Below the pieces are notes generated by a model that was not told where the DNA came from, searched no databases, and saw nothing but the letters and a program-made list of their open reading frames with translations. DNA of 64,000 bases, from assembly GCF_050947335.1 (NCBI RefSeq), contig NC_134988.1, forward strand, positions 4,092,001-4,156,000, in the 5' to 3' direction. The stretch is from Megachile rotundata. Lineage: Eukaryota; Arthropoda; Insecta; Hymenoptera; Megachilidae. The number at the start of each line of letters is the position of its first letter. Within the stretch, counting starts at the first letter, position 1. This document shows positions 33,401 through 45,434 of the stretch, one piece after another. A program made the translations under genes and the position numbers.

Positions 33401-33429
33401 TTAGTGGAACGCTCCGTGCTATGCACGGG
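33401..33429 (-). other. Helitron-like 3' terminus, second copy
   Basis: Same hairpin as 386-414 with one stem base changed (ctccgtgc against gcacggg, a T-G pair). Minus-strand CTAA then T. Confidence 0.3.
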
Positions 33430-34066
33430 AAAGACAAGAAAGGGCAATTATAATGCACTTTACCAAAACACTAAGCTTTGCCGCTTTGACACGCGACTTA
33501 TGCAGCAAGATGAGTTTACGTTGACGTTGGTGTATTATTCCCATTGCTTGGCACAGTCTCTGTATCGTTCTAAAAATGCATCAATTTGATTTGTTAGAAA
33601 ATTTGTTGCGCAGGATCTGCTATTATTTTACGGATACTTTGACCCTTGCGCAGTCCTAAACCGTAAGAGATACACATGCGCAGTAAATTTTTGCAAAGAA
33701 AGTTAATAAAGAACAAATGGATGAAGCACCCTCAATCATGATGTAATTAGTTTGTACTTGTCCCTGAAAGAGTGTCCCTGATTTTTTTTTCTATGCACGT
33801 TCGCCGGTTTTTTCCTAGGTGGGTGATCCAATCGGAACAAAGCCTTTCGCATCTTGTAGAGTCTGACTCCCCATTGGTACCATTACCAACAATTTTTTCA
33901 TTTTTTAGTTGCAAAGGATTATTGTTGCAAAAAAAATTGAAAAACGAATATCCATGTTGTCTTTTACTTAATTATGCTCATGGCATTTACGCACACAAAA
34001 AAAGGCCCGGTAGAACTGTCTCACAGTATCCTATACAATTCTCTCCATTCCACTAAAAAGCGTGAA

Positions 34067-34263
34067 ATAAAATAATTTTAAGAAAAAAAATACGCCGACT
34101 TCGAAATGCACTAAAAAGTATAAAACAATTTCTATTTCCTAATGAAGTAATTTCTATTTCATTCAATCATACAATTACGTAATAGATATGAATGAAACTT
34201 ATTTACTCGTTAGGTAGTATATTAAATACATTTCAACCTTTTCGGAGGCGCGCAAAATTAAAA
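34067..34263 (+). repeat. Left inverted arm of family A copy 2
   Basis: Reverse complement of 34731-34927, including cgtaatagatatgaatgaaac and taggtagtatattaaata. Confidence 0.85.
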
Positions 34264-34425
34264 GATTTTCTTGAACATGTCAACCTTTGGACAGCCGAAT
34301 ATAGGCAAAGCTTGTATATCTATTTTTTTTTCTATACATATAACTTGACAGCACGACGCGAAGTAGGTTTTAGTGCGTATAGAATGTAACTATGGTCTAT
34401 CTAGATTATTCTAGATTCATAGAGT

Positions 34426-34734
34426 ATGCGACGGAAAGACTCGATCGCCGCATATAGTATAAAGATAGAGCCCATCTGCCGCAAATTTGGTAATTCCCAC
34501 GTCGTGGGCTCGGATTATAGGTTCTTAGATCCATGGCTTCGACATGCGAACGAAGTCGATTCAATTTCATTTATATCGGAAATGTTGCGAAATGAAGATG
34601 CAGTCGTTACATTTACGTATATTACCAGATATATCTATAATGGTTCGTATTCCTTCTCAGGATTTATTAATTTCCAATACGCCGTACCACAATCAACTGG
34701 TTATTGGCAGCAACGTTTACTGTGGTATTTTTAA
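34426..34734 (+). other. Family A core ORF, 102 codons, copy 2
   Basis: Homologue of 1247-1555 (minus) and 53305-53592. Here the core lies forward with respect to the left flank. See the copy 1 entry for the protein. Confidence 0.35.
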
Positions 34735-34927
34735 TTTTTGCGCCGCCTCCGAAACGGTTGAAATGTATTTAATATACTACCTAACGAGTAAATAGGTTTC
34801 ATTCATATCTGTTACGTAATTGTATGATTGAATGAAATAGAAATTACTTCATTAGGAAATAGAAATTATTTTATACTTTTTAGTGCATTTCGAAGTCGGC
34901 TTATTTTTTTTCTTAAAATTATTTTAT
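34731..34927 (-). repeat. Right inverted arm of family A copy 2
   Basis: Reverse complement of 34067-34263. Confidence 0.85.
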
Positions 34928-35046
34928 CATCAAGATAAAGAATAAATGTGTGCTAATTTATGTTTCGACGTTTGCTTATCTATGTTTTAATTCCATCTTT
35001 TATTTCAAATTAAGTACAAATTATATGCCGGCAGGTTTAGTGTTAA

Positions 35047-35639
35047 ATCTTACAGAAATGTGTAAAATAAATGGTATTCAAAAAACGTAATTTCATTCTA
35101 ACGAAACGGCTTAAAATTAAATTTTTTCTAAACAATAACGTGGAGTTTATTGACTTATTATTAAACAAACCAAAATTATTTTTTTTGCAATTGACATTGA
35201 CAAGTTGTTAAGCTTTTATCAAATAAAAATATAATCCCTCCTTGTTCTGCTTCACATTTTTCGCAAAATTTATCAGCATTTGTTCTGCGTTCGTCGAGTA
35301 TACTCGTCATTGTTTGATTTTAATTACATATCCCGTGAAGGATTTTTAAAATTAAATTCCGCAGTTACCTAGTTAAAGAGTATTGTACTTCAAGTTATAA
35401 TTATAATTGTTCAAGTTGAAAACGGTTTATTTAAATTGTTTGATAATGGTTGGAAAACTGTAGGTGGATTAAAATAATAAAACAAACATGTAGTTTCTTT
35501 ACAGTAGTTTATTTTAGCTGACTTCAAGCATTTTGTAAATTTTATTTTTTAACCTTTTATGTAATAAGTGGATAAAATAATATTTTATTTTCTCTTCTAT
35601 TTTACATTTTTTCCTAAAATATTAAATACCAGAATTTTT
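35047..35639. other. Unassigned AT-rich sequence
   Basis: No gene or structured repeat found. Confidence 0.45.
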
Positions 35640-36090
35640 CATTTTTTATATTAAGTTTCACATTCTGTAACTCTCTAGTTTTTAAATTCTTCAGTCGTGA
35701 ACTTTCAACATGCTCGAAATTCCTAATTTGTAAATTTGTAAATTTTTAAATTCGGAATTTCGAGAATTTTGTAAATTTGTAAATTTCCATATTTCCAAAT
35801 TTGTAAATTTCCACATTTCTAAATTTCCAAGTTTCCAAAATTCCAAATTTCCATATTTTCGAATTTCCAAATTTCCCAATTACCAAATTTCCAAATTTCC
35901 TAATTTCCTAATTTCCAAATTTATAAATTTATAAATTCCTAAATCCCTAAATACCTAAATTCCTAAATTCTTAAATTTCTAAATTTCTGAATCCTCCAAT
36001 TTCGAAACATTCAAATTAGAGAATGATGAAATACCTAACTTTTTGTATTTCCAAATTTCTAAAGCTTAAAAATTCAAATATCTAATTATC
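35640..36090. repeat. AT-rich minisatellite-like array
   Basis: aatttccaaatttcc-like degenerate units; the reverse-complement sense of the arrays at 11.6 and 20.5 kb. Confidence 0.8.
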
Positions 36091-37829
36091 TCAATACGAA
36101 ATTTTCTTAACTATACATGTGCTGTCATGTCCTTAATAATATCCATAAAAATAAAGGTTATTAAGCCACCTCCCTATTTGTCAACATTTACCACTTCATT
36201 TTACCAATTAAATTACACATATAATAATAACGTGTGTACACATGTTAACACACCGTCATTTCAATCCGAAAGATAAAGGCCTTTCAAAATAAAAATAAAC
36301 CTACAGCACAAAACAGTGAAATAAAGGAATATCCTTTTAAACGGACGTGTGGTTCCTGTATGCACGGATTAAACGTCACCGTCCTGAAATACGTCACATA
36401 ATCTCATGATTTGAAAATAAAAGATCCCGATAAATCCTCTATCTAGCAAATCCATGGCACAAGAAGAAAGGGACAGAAAAAGGATAGCAATCGCGAATTC
36501 GTTCGATATGCATTGTTCTTCGCGTTATATGCTTCGTGATTCATCGACGCGGGTGCATTAGGTGTATTAGCCGAAATCACGGCACAGAAAAGCGGCGTGA
36601 AGTAACTCGTGCTTGAATAGAGGCAGTCCGTTGTAGCAGCTGCAGAATCCCGTGCTTTCGAGTCGCTTTCAAAGGGAAATCGTACCCGATTTCGCTGCTT
36701 CGGGTGTCCCAACTGTAGATATTTTCCAATTCAACTACTGCTAGTTACATCACGAGACGCGTACGGTGTAATATTCGGGTTACGATAGAAAGTTTTATTA
36801 AACTTTTCAATATAATGACGAGTTATACTCGTGATACAACCCTTGTTTTGATTTTAACGCATTTTCGTTTTTCGAGTTAATTTTGCTTTCGTAGTTGAGA
36901 ATTATAAATACGAAACAGTTATGATGTTAAAAATTTTTTTATTTTGGCACTTTAACAGGGAATAAAGTAATTAATTTGAAATGTTATAGTTTATACAAGG
37001 ACTGCAATTACTAATTACTCTCTGTAATTAATAGAATCTAAGTAATTGACCACTGAGTGGAAATTTTATTAATAATAACATTTCTCTTTACCTTGAATGC
37101 TTAAACTAATTAAAATGTAATAACAAAATTTATTAGTTTTACACAGACATAATTAAAAATTTCGGTAATTAAATACCCATGTCATGCAAAAATATTATTG
37201 TACAATATTAGAAATTTCAAGGTTTTCAAACTCCTCGTGTTCATTCAAACAAGCGAGACTTTTATTAAAGTCGTAATTAGCTAAGGTTAATTAATTAAAT
37301 ACTAAAATTGTTTTAGATTTATTAAATGACAGAATTCAAGTCAGACTTCTTTCTTATTTTGTTTAAATACTGAAATTAATTATCGAAATATATTAATAAC
37401 CGCAGTTATTAATCGCTATCATTGCAGACGCTATTTTACATTAGACTGAATTATTAAACGAAGTCTTACTGAACACGAAATGTAAACGTATCAATGAAAA
37501 ATATCAGTAAGTATTACGAAATATTTGAGTATTTCTTGCTTTTGATCTTTGTTTCTAATTTTTTTAAGTGACATTTCAAAACTTTTTAATTTCTGTATAT
37601 TTGGAGACAAATCTGTAAACTTTGATGTTTATTTTACAGGACTATACGTTCCAATCTATTTATTTGGGGAATTGCTGCTTACAAAATTTGGCACTACTGT
37701 ACAATTATGAAGCGTGGTGCTATCTTGTTGGAAATAAAAATCATTGACAATGAGTAATGGCAATGCTTTCAAGTAATTTTACAATTGTATATCAAAAAAC
37801 CCGAAATATATATCTGTCGCTACTCAGTT
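36091..37829. other. Unassigned 1.7-kb stretch
   Basis: 36440-36720 is CpG-richer with an 89-codon minus frame that matches nothing I recognise. 36900-37500 is very AT-rich with many taattaa motifs. No supported gene. Confidence 0.4.
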
Positions 37830-38330
37830 GTAAAGGAGCTCTAATGCCCCTAAGGTATTACACAGTAGTGCCGTCTAATGCCCGAAGGACCACCCAATAG
37901 CTGAATTGGGAAAAAATGAAATTCAAGCTGATTCGTGGAAAACTATTTATTTGTCTTAGTGTGTGGTGTCGCGTATGGATGTGTAGTTGTGTGTACGTGG
38001 AGTTTTTACTACAATCTGTTTGCGTTGTCTGAACTAACTAACTTGAACTGACTAATCTGGTTGACTATTTTTACTGAACTGTCGAACTGACAATGAGAAA
38101 TATTCTTTTCCTTCTGACCTTCCCTTCCAGTGCGCCCTTAGCATGCTTTCCTGTGGAAGAGGAAGACAAAAGCCCGGGTGGGTGAAAGTAGGACCCAGGC
38201 CGAAACTAAGGGTCCCCAGAGAAACTGTCTTTCGTCACGGAAACCCTTAGTCCCCACCATGAATTAGACCGTACTCTAGCATCAGTGATCCACAATAAAA
38301 TTGCGGTTCCAATAGTGCATTATAAACTAT
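37830..38330. other. GC-richer block, possibly retroelement-derived
   Basis: Contains acttgaactgactaa-like short repeats and a GC-rich part (38120-38260, agcccgggtgggtgaaag). Such blocks in AT-rich insect DNA are often LTR pieces, but no termini, duplications or coding sequence support this. Confidence 0.25.
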
Positions 38331-38937
38331 ATCATACCAAACATTTATACAAAACTGATAAACTAATAAAGATACAATAAAAATAATACAGAAATGTAAA
38401 GAAAATACAAAGATTTATAAACACAAAAGTTACTAGTCTATTCGTCTAAAATATCGGCACAGAAATGAGTCTCTTGTTAATAGGATAATACCGCGTTCGC
38501 TATACTCTTGTCTGTTGCATATAAACAAGAAATAAGAGCTATAGAAATAAGAAAAAAAAACCATAAGATTTTTATGGTTTTATTAGAAAATTGTATCCGG
38601 CCACCATAAGAGGATTATCATTTTCATAAATATTTCAGAAGCATGGAATTTCAAAAACGAATATTGTATTGGCATTCAGCAGGATAAAAAAGGAAAATGA
38701 CGTACATATGTTACTAACTGTTGCTAACAGCTTGAGGGACAAAGGTAAAGTCTCACCACATGTAATACGAGAGGATAAATAAGGGAGATGGAGAGTATAC
38801 AAGCCGTTAAGTAATACAAGTCAATATGTTATTTCCAACAATGCCAATCGAATTTCCATTTGAAGTAACGTCAGATCCATTTCTCTGAACAATCGTAAGT
38901 CCCTGTTATGAACGCTTTTATTAACATTCGACAAACG
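38331..38937. other. Unassigned; one perfect hairpin
   Basis: aaaaccataa (38557-38566) and ttatggtttt (38572-38581) form a 10-bp stem with a 5-nt loop. No other feature. Confidence 0.4.
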
Positions 38938-39200
38938 ATACCATCTCTCTGTACGGTCCACTATAGTGGATATCGCGAATGTCGTCGTAGATTACATGGC
39001 TCACTCTACTCGTTCACTCATTCACCGTTTCAATTGAATGATCCTTTTCATACGTTTTAATTCGCACTTTTTTATCTTCGCTACGCTTTTATAAAAGTAT
39101 TAACAAATCCCACAAAAGTATATTACACGTAAATAAAAAGTACCAAGCAGTTTAGGCACCATGGGAGCACCTCTTTGCACTAATAATAAGAAATTACATA
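38938..39200 (+). repeat. Family C, copy 2, left part
   Basis: Matches 23905-24032 joined directly to 24603-24763 and so is the empty-site version for family B. Continues at 40956. Confidence 0.8.
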
Positions 39201-40955
39201 TATGGTCTGTCCCGAAAGTAATGCAATTTTTTTATTTCCGGCATTTTCGCTGGTCCTAACGTGTTCTGACTTCTTGGGATATGTGGAGGGGACTCTTATC
39301 TTTATATGTTTGCAACCTCAATCTGATCTATGCTCTTAAATCGTCAGAATCGTTGTAAACGCAAACCTATTATTAGTGCCCGTGTCACGACGCGTAATGG
39401 AGAAAACTATCGAACAACGTTATGCGATTAAATTCCGTTGAATTTGTTCAAGAACAGTCGGGAAAACGTGGAAGATGACTTTCGCTCTGGACGGCGGACA
39501 AGCACCAAAATTGACGAAAATAATTCCTGTGTCCAGGAAACATTTACTATTAACTTTTTAATAGTGATCAACGAATGAATGTTCAAATGATCGCAGATCG
39601 AAAATAGATTACCGCTACGTGGTAGCTGCACCACGCAACGCTCCCAGTCACACCGCTTTGCACGTCCAAAAATTCTTAGCCGAGCGTAACGTTACCACAG
39701 CCTCCTTACAGTCCTGACATGGCTCCAGTAGATTTTTTCCTGTTCCCGAGGATCAAGTCTGCCCTCAAGGGAATGCATTCTGGAACCACAGAAGCGATTC
39801 AAACCGCCGCACAGTGTGTCGTTTGGCCAATCTAACGGGACAAAAATCAATTTTGCAACTTACACAGATATATGTATTCACTGGCATTATGTACCGATAG
39901 TAGAATGTCCATTTTATAAGAAAATATCAATATTAATGTAAAAAACAATATGTAATGATCTGTTAATTATCATAGTATCTGAAGATGTAGTTTGACGCAA
40001 CTGCTTCTACGAGCACTTTTTCCGCGCTTGAGATTTTTGACAATTGTGTTGTACCAGTATCCAAAATTAATATTTGTGTATATGTAGTGTTATCTTCTAT
40101 CATTCAGAATGATTTCTACAGTTGACATATTTTGAAATAACATTTTATTAATCTTTTATACCTTTTCAAATGTTAGCATATAATTTAAATTCTATTTCAC
40201 AATATAGGTAGACTTTTAACACAGTATACCACTTTATACAACGTTCCCACTTCTTGTGTCGAAAGCTAGACTTATAAGCAATATAAACCTGAAAGGGCAT
40301 TACAGACAAACATTGACATCTATCATTTTTATTTAGACACATCGCGCTGATGCGTGCGCTTCTCGTTAAAACGGAAAAGCTTCAAGAATGGATACTAACA
40401 AGGATTTATTAAATAGATTATTAATTTCTTTAGATCCGCTTATTTCACATTTACGAACTTCTCCAAACTGTCCCAACGCTGACTAAAAGATATATTTATG
40501 TTTTAAAAAATATAATAACGATTTTGTATACTAGTTTTATAGAATAAATAATGTATAATATAATAGAAAAATTTGTATAATGATTTTGTGTGTTTATTTT
40601 ATTGTTATGTTCATTTAACTGTTAAATAATTTAGCAAATATATATAATCATTAATGTTTAATGAAATATCATGTTTTTGTTTAATAAAAAGCCAATAAAA
40701 CGAAAAATAATCAGTATTTCTTTGAAGCAGGATTTTTGTCCCGCTAGATTGGCCAAACAACACACTGTGCGCCGTGACGAAGGCATTATACGGGGTTCCC
40801 ATTAACCCCTTCCAGGATGCGTACCGTACATGGAAAAGTCGCTGACAGAAGTGTATTGAGAGTCAAGGGGTGAGAAGAATTTTAAAGGTTTGTATCAATA
40901 AGATAAATAAATTTTTTTTACGAACCTAATTGCGTTACTTTCCGGACAGACCATG
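39201..40955 (+). mobile_element. Mariner-type element, decayed, TA duplication
   Basis: Terminal inverted repeats atggtctgtcc[c/g]gaaagtaa, flanked by TA (39199-39200, 40956-40957). Inside, broken frames give mariner motifs: DDFRSGRRTSTKIDEN (about 39473-39520), NAPSHTALHVQKFLAERNV (about 39637-39695) and PPYSPDMAPVDFFLFPRIK (about 39702-39760), the last with Val where the third catalytic Asp is expected. Bases 40725-40830 are an inverted duplicate of 39810-39855 (gtttggccaatcta, gggacaaaaatc), a second fragment of the same transposase tail. Confidence 0.8.
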
Positions 40956-41170
40956 TATTTTGTGAATTGTCGAAAAAAGTAAATTATATTAAAGTTAAGG
41001 CGTATCATATCTTTGGGGAAAATTATAATTTAATCATTAAAAACTCCATTCCATTGTATTTGTTAGGAGAACAGTATTGTCATACATTGCAGTGTTGTTT
41101 ACGCGTAATTCGAACTCTGTTGTACAGAGAAGCAGTACCGCGTAAAGTTTAGTTGTGCCTAAGATGTTAA
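40956..41170 (+). repeat. Family C, copy 2, right part
   Basis: Homologous to 29773-29990. Confidence 0.8.
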
Positions 41171-42184
41171 GGAACGCACTGTGTACCGCACTTTGAATAG
41201 TCCCAAAGTAACGTTCTAACATTCAAGATGACCACTCGAAATGTTTGCCAACTGTCCTTGTTCTCCGGCTCAATTGTTGAACTTGGTCGTTTAACACAAT
41301 AGTTCCTCTCGCCGAAAATACCTGCGAGTTTAGGTGTCCACTTTTCTGTTCTGACTAAAGGGACCATCCCGAAGTGATAATTTCTGATTTTTATGAAACT
41401 TATATACATATAATGTGGTTCTTGAAAAAATATTCAACACGTACTTTTTTTTAGCTGCCGACATTCATGTTAAGGGGGTGAAAATAGTCCTCAAAGAGGG
41501 GAGTAAGAATCACATTTTGTGGAATATCTCGGGAACCAGTAGAGCTAGAGAGGTGGTTTATTTTGAAAAGTTGTGTATTTTTTAATACGGAATCCAAATA
41601 TGCAAATGGACTTAAAAAATTCTCATTTGTTTAAATAATCAAGTTGTTCCACATTTATAAATATACGGGAGCTCTGAAAAGAGCTGATTTTAATATTGGT
41701 TCCTGTAATTTTTTAAAAGGCTGAAAATCATGAAAGTATTAGTGCATTCAATATATTAATTGCAATAATATTCCACTAGAAAATGATTAAAATATAAATA
41801 CTCCTGACACCACGAACATTTTATACAAATACCACTACTACAACGACTACAAGTTATATTTGATGTGTTGGTGAAACAAAATTCCACGGAGGTTTCAAAT
41901 TCTACTAACCTCTCGTCAACATAGCCGCATTCATAATTGAACAATTTGTATATCAAGGTGCTACTAAATGTGTGCAAGCGATTGAATTTTTATTATATTA
42001 TCGCGGGCATGTAAATTTATATTGAAATTGAATGTTATGACCAAATCTGATATTTTTCTTACAAAAAGCTTCAACCAAGCAGAAACTTACTTGAAGTTAA
42101 ACTCTTTTCTGGGAAGGTATAAAAAGAAACGCAAATCGTTTTCTTTCGCAGTTAAATGCTGCACAAATAGAAAACCACCTTTGT
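41171..42184. other. Unassigned sequence
   Basis: 41420-41660 (ttaagggggtgaaaatagtcc, ggaatatctcgggaacc) has the look of an interspersed insect repeat, but no second copy is in the window. Confidence 0.3.
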
Positions 42185-42803
42185 ATCCATTCCATTTAAA
42201 TTCCAGTCCGGATCACTACACCACCCCCACCCATTTGTCTTTGTTTTTTTACTAATCTTTCTTTTTTTAAATCATGGTAGTAAAATGAAAATGTCAGTAA
42301 AAAAAATTCGTTTCCATTTCTTCGAAGACAAATGGGTGGGGGTGGTGTGATGATCTGGGCTGGAATTGGATACAAAGGCAAAACAAATGTACGGTTCCTT
42401 GAAGGAAAACTGAATTTCGAAAAGTATATAAATTTAAACGCAAAACAAATTAATGAACATGCATTACGAATTACCAATGATAAATTTATTTTTCAACATG
42501 GCAATGCTGCAATTCACCGAATTAAAATCGAAGAACAATTTTTTTCTTCAAAGAGAAAACGTATCGGTTTTACCGTTGCCCGCACGCTCCCGGGTCCTGG
42601 ATATTATTGAAAATTATTGGGGAGAACTAGCACGTGCTGTGTATAAGAATGCAAAACAGTATGATAATATTGAATAATTAAAAGAAGCTATTAAGATAGA
42701 TTGGGATAATTTGCCACAAAATGCGATTAAAAAGTTATACAAATCCTTACCAAAACGGGTACTCAAAGTAATAGAAAATATAGGTGGATATACTCATTAT
42801 TAA
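42185..42803 (+). pseudogene. Tc1-type transposase, C-terminal half, with inverted fragment
   Basis: From about 42325 to the stop at 42801-42803 two frames together give a Tc1 transposase end: GGGGVMIWAGIGYKGKTN, FQHGNAAIHR (the second catalytic Asp is Gly), then IIENYWGELARAVYKNAKQY with the third catalytic residue Glu kept, and LPKRVLKVIENIGGYTHY at the C-terminus. One frameshift lies near 42545 and one stop at 42675-42677. Bases 42186-42250 are an inverted copy of the GGGG region (gacaaatgggtgggggtgg), making a head-to-head pair. The N-terminal HTH is absent. Confidence 0.85.
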
Positions 42804-42927
42804 CTTTGTATTAATTACAATGTAACTTTCTTTTTTGTGAAAATATATGTATAAATTTTGTGAATGTGCTATCATTTCGCCGCCAATATTTGTATATTTC
42901 TTTTGCTTGCTCAGAAAGCTAGCAAGG

Positions 42928-43140
42928 TCAATTTGAAATACAAGTTTGTATACGTTTTACAAATTCGGTCTCGACGTTTTCCATAATTTCGCACGGAATA
43001 TTTACGCATGCACTGTGTATTCTATTTTTTAAGTCAGTTATATTGTTTATCGGCATTTTATAAATGTCTTGTTAATGTAACCTCACAAGAAGAAATCGCA
43101 CGAGGTTAAATCAGGTGACTGCGGTGGCCAAAAAATTGGT
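42928..43140 (-). pseudogene. Mariner-like transposase tail, fossil
   Basis: Minus strand: RPIFWPPQSPDLTSCDFFL, a stop, GYINKTFIK, then after a frameshift MPINNITDLKNRIHSACV...MENVETEFVKRI. This is the third catalytic-Asp block (SPDLTxCDFF) and C-terminus of a mariner-like transposase. The rest of the protein is not visible upstream. The repeat at 43440-43790, ending ggcgcggacagcctgta, could be the other end of the same element. Confidence 0.75.
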
Positions 43141-44239
43141 CTATCCATTTGTCGTTGAGTACTTTACGCAGCCACAAACTTGTATTTCAAATAGCGGAAA
43201 GCACGTGGAATAATTTTTTTGCATATTATTTTTTGTTAAATTGTCTTTATACCTACTTTGTATTGAAACATTTAAATAAATGTCCCAACCTTCCAAATTA
43301 TTAATATCATCTTCGATATGGAAAACTTAGACCGTAATGGACAATACTTTTCACATTTCTTACTCTTCGGACCTGCCATTTCGACCATAGACCCCGCCTA
43401 TCTGTTTCGACAGGCAGAGTCAAACTTGCGGCACTTACCGTAACAATAGGACCGTTTTTATGACTTACTCGTCAAACCGAGACGTCACTGCTGAAAATCA
43501 CTAAATTTGTAACCGTTATATCTCGAAAACTAATGAAAATTGGGTAAGTACATAAAACCTTGATGAATTCGTCTTGAAAAGCACTATCGTCTGATCGAAA
43601 AAAAAAATATATAGTTCCATTTAAAAAACGAAACTTCACCAACATATCTTTTATATTAATAACAATAAAAACATTTTGCTTCTGCCAAAACATAGGGCCT
43701 CTTTTGCGCTTCAATTTCCATATAAGCACTTTTTCGTGACATCAATAGTTCATGAGATATCACTTTGGCGCGGACAGCCTGTATGTGTTAATGTGATTAA
43801 AAGAATTATGTATATGAAACTCAAGATACGGCAGACATGTTTAAACAAACCAAAATGTTGATTATTTTCATATAACAACATGACTGTTTCTTTAAAATTT
43901 TAATATTATTATATTCGTTAATATAATTAAAAAAATTAGACTTTTTTAGAAAATTTGATCAAATTTTTATATAGCAACCTTTCTAAAATACTATTCAAAA
44001 ATTTAATTGGTACTTTAAACTTCATTATTCTTTGTTGAAGATTGCACTATATGTTTGCTAAATCATAGTGCAATTATGAAATCAATATTGACACGATTTG
44101 AAGACACGATAGACGAGCAGCTATGTTTTGCTTGATAAGTAATTGGGTAAATAGTTAACAGTTATTGATCACAAGAGAAACGTCAAACACTTTGGAAATT
44201 AGCAGGTTTCCGATAGTGGATAGTTGCAATTAATTAATC
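43141..44239. other. Unassigned; possible mariner flank at 43.4-43.8 kb
   Basis: 43440-43790 ends with a gacagcctgta terminus-like sequence. The remainder is AT-rich without features. Confidence 0.35.
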
Positions 44240-44410
44240 TTGGAAGCAATTAAGCCTTCAATGGCCTCTTAACAGCCAAAGCATCGAGGCTTCCATCAAA
44301 TTAGCGAGTAATCGAACATAGTTTACATTCTCCGGGCGAGAATGGCTGTCAATTAATTATTAATAATTAATTGTTGGCTCATTTGGCGAAAAGAGGCAGC
44401 CCTGGTAATG
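44240..44410. promoter_or_regulatory. Candidate homeodomain-site cluster with 24-bp palindrome
   Basis: Bases 44350-44373 are a perfect palindrome built from attaatta-type sites. caattaattaatc (near 44227) and caattaag (near 44248) are close by, and the intervening sequence is of mixed composition, unlike the flanks. TAATTA is the core homeodomain site; the regulatory role is inference. Confidence 0.25.
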
Positions 44411-45069
44411 TTTCGGGAAGCAGTTAATCAGTAAAATTGTTCTTCAAAGATATTAATGCAATAAAATAATTTAGAATAATCAGGAAACCATAGCACATGC
44501 CACAACTTATAAATCGTGATTGATTTCTAATGTGCAAAGAGGATGTAACCGAATAAGATGATCAAAAATGCCTTTGAGCAAAAGGAAACATTAAATAATT
44601 TAAAGTGGAAAATGATTTCATATTTTAGTGTAATGACTTATTTGAAATATTTAAATTAATATATTTCATTATATTTCATTTTTACATCTCGATTACATTT
44701 AAAATATCGAGCTAACTAGACTACTGTTGATAACAGTGAAGTCTGAGCGCGCGTATATAGATTGATTGTGCTACACCAATAAAAATCAATTGTTCATTCT
44801 ATGATTTGAAAAGATATAAGTAGCATTAGCCTCGAGCTTTTTTCTTCATTTTATGCTGTTAAAAACTTCTATAACTTTGATAATATTTAGTTTGTTTATT
44901 TTATCGATTATGCTTCATGTAAATTATGTCAATTGTATTAAGTTTTATAATTTTTTTATTCTTGTGGATGAAATTTGTGATATGTGAAAATTATGGAATC
45001 AATTCAAGCAATTTATGCGGAAAACAATATGAAAAGATAATTTACAACTTATATTCAAAGTAGTATGTA
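44411..45069. other. Unassigned AT-rich sequence
   Basis: No feature found. Confidence 0.45.
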
Positions 45070-45385
45070 TTTAAAAACTACAAATCTCTTGATGCCATAA
45101 ATCTTCTCCTTTCAACAACGGATGGTTTCCTTTGAATATTGTCAAGTCGCTCTCGTGTAAATGGTTTCAAGATTGCAAGGTAAGAAAGTGGATTACAGTG
45201 GGCCAATCTCAACCAAATTTTCATCTGCAATGCCCCATGCCATGAGGATGCTAAGTTCAAAATTTGGTTGAGATTGGTCCAGTAGTTTCGGCCCTAGCGT
45301 GGGTAATTTCCCTACATTTTTCATCTTATAGTCTTCGCTAACGCTCAGACAATTCGCTAACGCTCAGACAATAATATTACGTTTC
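45070..45385. repeat. RTE-like LINE 3' tail fragment (tentative)
   Basis: aatttggttgagattggtcc followed by agtagtttcggccctagcg is a pattern I associate with 3' ends of RTE-type LINEs. The tail ends in two exact copies of ttcgctaacgctcagacaa (45347-45384). An inverted tgggccaatctcaaccaaa lies 55 bp before it. No RT coding sequence. Confidence 0.35.
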
Positions 45386-45434
45386 AACCAATACTTACAA
45401 AACTGTTAGATTATTATATGATAAGATAACAAGA

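Larger units (their letters stand above)
32778..34927 (+). mobile_element. Composite repeat family A, copy 2
   Basis: The most complete copy: start ccgacttcgaaaaagg, gactccccattggtacc module, three 133-bp units, Helitron-like hairpin, second gactccccattggtacc module, inverted arms 34067-34263 and 34731-34927 around the core. Both outer ends carry ccgacttcgaaa in opposite orientation. Confidence 0.8.
32679..35042. mobile_element. piggyBac-like MITE, split by family A copy 2
   Basis: The outer ends cactaaaactacc (32679) and ggcaggtttagtg (ending 35042) are inverted relatives, preceded by TTGA (32675) and followed by TTAA (35043). A gcggtcaaatgaccgc palindrome is just inside the left end. Without family A (32778-34927) the element is about 215 bp. 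One of the two TTAA sites would have mutated. Confidence 0.5.
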
